Source: an uncultured beta proteobacterium (lineage in GTDB: Bacteria > Pseudomonadota > Gammaproteobacteria > Burkholderiales > Burkholderiaceae_C). From it: a stretch of DNA of 61,773 nucleotides. Within the stretch, counting starts at the first letter, position 1. Each line of letters opens with the position of its first letter. Shown here piece after piece: positions 60,036-61,773 of this stretch. The notes beneath the pieces were generated by a model. That model saw nothing but the letters and a program-made list of their open reading frames with translations, was not told the DNA's origin and did no database searches. The translations under genes were made by a program, and so were the position numbers. Where the stretch lies: the NCBI GenBank assembly GCA_903930255.1, contig CAIYYA010000175.1, forward strand, positions 1-61,773. Reading direction: 5' to 3'.

Positions 60036-61478
60036 ATGTCAGAACCTATTCAAGAACCCAAGGTCAGTGTGACTGCACCTGCAGACTGGCTGCATGTTGA
60101 ATCGCTCGATCTGGAAGCGCAGGGGGTGGCGCATAAAGCAGATGGCAAAGTGGTTTTTATTGAAGGTGCGCTGCCGTTTGAGCAAGTCAGTGCCAACATT
60201 TATCGCAAAAAAAACAATTGGGAACAGGCTACTCTGACCCAAATCCATCTTGAGTCGTCACAGCGCGTGGAACCTGCTTGCCCACATTTTGGATTGCACA
60301 CTGGTGCTTGTGGTGGCTGCAAAATGCAGCATTTTCATGTGGATGCTCAAGTAGCGGTGAAGCAGCGAGCACTCGAAGACAACTTGTGGCATTTAGGGAA
60401 AGTGAAAGCGCAAACCTTGCTGCGTCCAATTCAAGGGCCAGCCTGGGGCTACCGCTACAGAGCGCGCTTGTCGGTGCGCTATGTGCGTAAAAAAAATGCC
60501 GTTTTAGTTGGCTTTCATGAGCGCAAAAGTGGTTTTGTTGCCGATATGCGCGAGTGCCCGGTGTTGCCAGCGCATGTTCAGGCGATGCTGTTGCCCTTGC
60601 GCGCGCTGATTGCGTCTCTCGATGCGCGTGAGACCTGTCCGCAAATTGAGTTGGCATGTGGTGATGCCGTGACTGCGCTGGTGTTGCGCCATCTGGAACC
60701 TTTAAGTTTGCCTGACCAAAACAAACTGCGTTATTTTGCGACTCAGCACCCCGGGCTTCAGTGGTGGTTACAAGCCAAAGGGCCAGAAACCGCGCAATTG
60801 CTCGATGATTCTGCACCACAGTTGAGCTATGCATTACCTGAGTTTGGGTTGCGCATGCCTTTTAAACCGACCGACTTTACCCAAGTGAATCCGCACATTA
60901 ACCAAGTGCTGGTTTCAAGAGCCATACGATTGCTCGCAATCGCACCGCATGAACGGGTGATTGATTGGTTTTGTGGGTTAGGCAATTTCACGCTGCCAAT
61001 TGCCAGCTTGGCGCGTGAGGTTTTGGGGGTTGAAGGCAGTCAATCACTGGTAACCAGATCACGCGATAATTATATGGAAAATAAGGTTACAAGGCATACC
61101 AGTCGTGCATTGGCAGATATCACTTTTGTAGCAAGAAACTTGTTTGAGATGACACCACAAGATTTGCTGCAAGACGGTGTTGCTGACAAATGGCTGATTG
61201 ATCCGCCACGTGAAGGTGCTTTTGCTTTGGTCAAAGCCTTGGTGGGCTTACATCAACAGGCTATTGGAGCGGGCGAGTTTGACCCATTGGTTCCTGCAGC
61301 GCAGGCTTGGCAAGCACCCCAGCGGATTGTTTATGTGAGTTGCAATCCATCAACCTTGGCACGTGATGCCGGCTTGTTGGTGCATGAGGCTGGCTATCGG
61401 TGTACTTTTGCTGGTGTTGTGAACATGTTTCCACATACGGCACATGTTGAAAGCATCGCGGTATTTGACCGCAATTAG
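60036..61478 (+). CDS. rlmD: 23S rRNA (uracil-1939-C5) methyltransferase RlmD
   Basis: RNA methyltransferase of 480 residues with TRAM domain ([18 protein letters not shown]), Fe-S cluster cysteines ([18 protein letters not shown] plus Cys in MRECPV), AdoMet motif [26 protein letters not shown] and catalytic [13 protein letters not shown]. It follows nlpD after 6 bases, where rpoS is found in many proteobacteria. Other m5U enzymes (RlmC, TrmA) are shorter or lack this cluster arrangement. Confidence 0.95.
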   Translation: MSEPIQEPKVSVTAPADWLHVESLDLEAQGVAHKADGKVVFIEGALPFEQVSANIYRKKNNWEQATLTQIHLESSQRVEPACPHFGLHTGACGGCKMQHFHVDAQVAVKQRALEDNLWHLGKVKAQTLLRPIQGPAWGYRYRARLSVRYVRKKNAVLVGFHERKSGFVADMRECPVLPAHVQAMLLPLRALIASLDARETCPQIELACGDAVTALVLRHLEPLSLPDQNKLRYFATQHPGLQWWLQAKGPETAQLLDDSAPQLSYALPEFGLRMPFKPTDFTQVNPHINQVLVSRAIRLLAIAPHERVIDWFCGLGNFTLPIASLAREVLGVEGSQSLVTRSRDNYMENKVTRHTSRALADITFVARNLFEMTPQDLLQDGVADKWLIDPPREGAFALVKALVGLHQQAIGAGEFDPLVPAAQAWQAPQRIVYVSCNPSTLARDAGLLVHEAGYRCTFAGVVNMFPHTAHVESIAVFDRN

Positions 61479-61773
61479 TGCGCCGCAGCCTTGGCTTTGG
61501 ATTTGCTGGGAGCAATGACCTCTTCAACTGGTGCCACTGGCGCTGGTGCGGGTGGTGCAGGGGGCGCTATTTCGGCTTTAACGCCTTCAATCTTATTTTC
61601 GCGCATGTAGGCATCCATGTCGCGCCAGCCATTAAAAATGGCTGCTTTGTTGACACCTTTGTTTAAGGTGTAGCAATCTTCAATGCCACGCAGTCCATAG
61701 CGACAGGCGCCGCCAACCGCTTTGGCTTCAGCTTCTTTCTGAGCAATTCGCGGATCAGGCCCCAAGCCCAGCA
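61475..61773 (-). CDS. Hypothetical protein, 5' end beyond window
   Basis: Open frame running off the window edge; about 99 C-terminal residues are seen. The visible part has [17 protein letters not shown], a Cys-Arg-Tyr-Gly / Asp-Cys-Tyr pair of cysteines, [13 protein letters not shown] and an Ala/Pro-rich tail ending in basic residues ([10 protein letters not shown]). Its stop overlaps the rlmD stop on the other strand. The missing N-terminus may carry a signal peptide. No family recognised. Confidence 0.6.
   Translation of the reverse strand, partial: LGLGPDPRIAQKEAEAKAVGGACRYGLRGIEDCYTLNKGVNKAAIFNGWRDMDAYMRENKIEGVKAEIAPPAPPAPAPVAPVEEVIAPSKSKAKAAAH

Overview
The window looks like chromosomal DNA of a betaproteobacterium, most likely Burkholderiales/Comamonadaceae (Rhodoferax/Limnohabitans-like). 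Reasons: the gene neighbourhoods (DUF4124-glnL-glnG, thyA-EamA-folA, pilGHIJ-chpA, HAD-pcnB-folK, surE-pcm-nlpD, rlmD), the codon style, and short diverged intergenic repeats resembling ones common in that family. The family call is inference. Nearly all genes are intact and of normal length; no prophage, CRISPR array or complete insertion sequence was seen.

Layout. 1-3.2 kb: nitrogen-regulation two-component pair. 3.3-6.9 kb (minus): exonuclease III and a thymidylate operon (thyA, EamA permease, folA, DUF4337). 7.0-7.5 kb: a mobile-looking repeat, a terminator and a CAU-anticodon tRNA. 7.5-11.1 kb: hrcA, murB, yajQ and a degenerate HD-GYP protein. 11.3-16.1 kb: methylthioribose operon mtnK-mtnA plus a fused class II aldolase/short-chain dehydrogenase. 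16.3-28.4 kb: transglutaminase/ATP-grasp/alpha-E genes interrupted by a GGDEF-EAL protein, a chemoreceptor and a ProQ homologue. 28.5-35.6 kb: RidA, folK, pcnB, HAD phosphatase, hda, PerM-like permease, purM, an NlpC/P60 lipoprotein and a ferredoxin. 35.7-40.8 kb: SOS-regulated umuDC back to back with a dcuB carrying an FNR box, then a periplasmic rhodanese and hemL. 41.2-50.3 kb: Pil-Chp chemosensory operon. 50.4-55.6 kb: photolyase, a FisR-like sigma-54 activator, a divergent ETHE1-like protein with a broken metal site, and ccoG. 55.7-61.8 kb: acyl-CoA dehydrogenase, surE-pcm-nlpD-rlmD and a truncated gene at the window edge.

Most interesting points. (1) mtnK-mtnA followed by a single aldolase-dehydrogenase polypeptide suggests a one-protein version of the 'DHAP shunt' for methylthioadenosine salvage instead of the mtnBCD route. 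(2) The sigma-54 activator carries three cysteines spaced as I recall for the polysulfide sensor FisR, yet its apparent target is an ETHE1-type protein that has lost the usual metal-binding Asp. (3) A palindromic, TA-flanked repeat family of about 166 bp (three copies, one split by another palindromic repeat) looks like a non-autonomous mobile element. (4) nlpD is followed directly by rlmD, with no rpoS between them.

All assignments rest on reading motifs and recalling family features; no searches were run.
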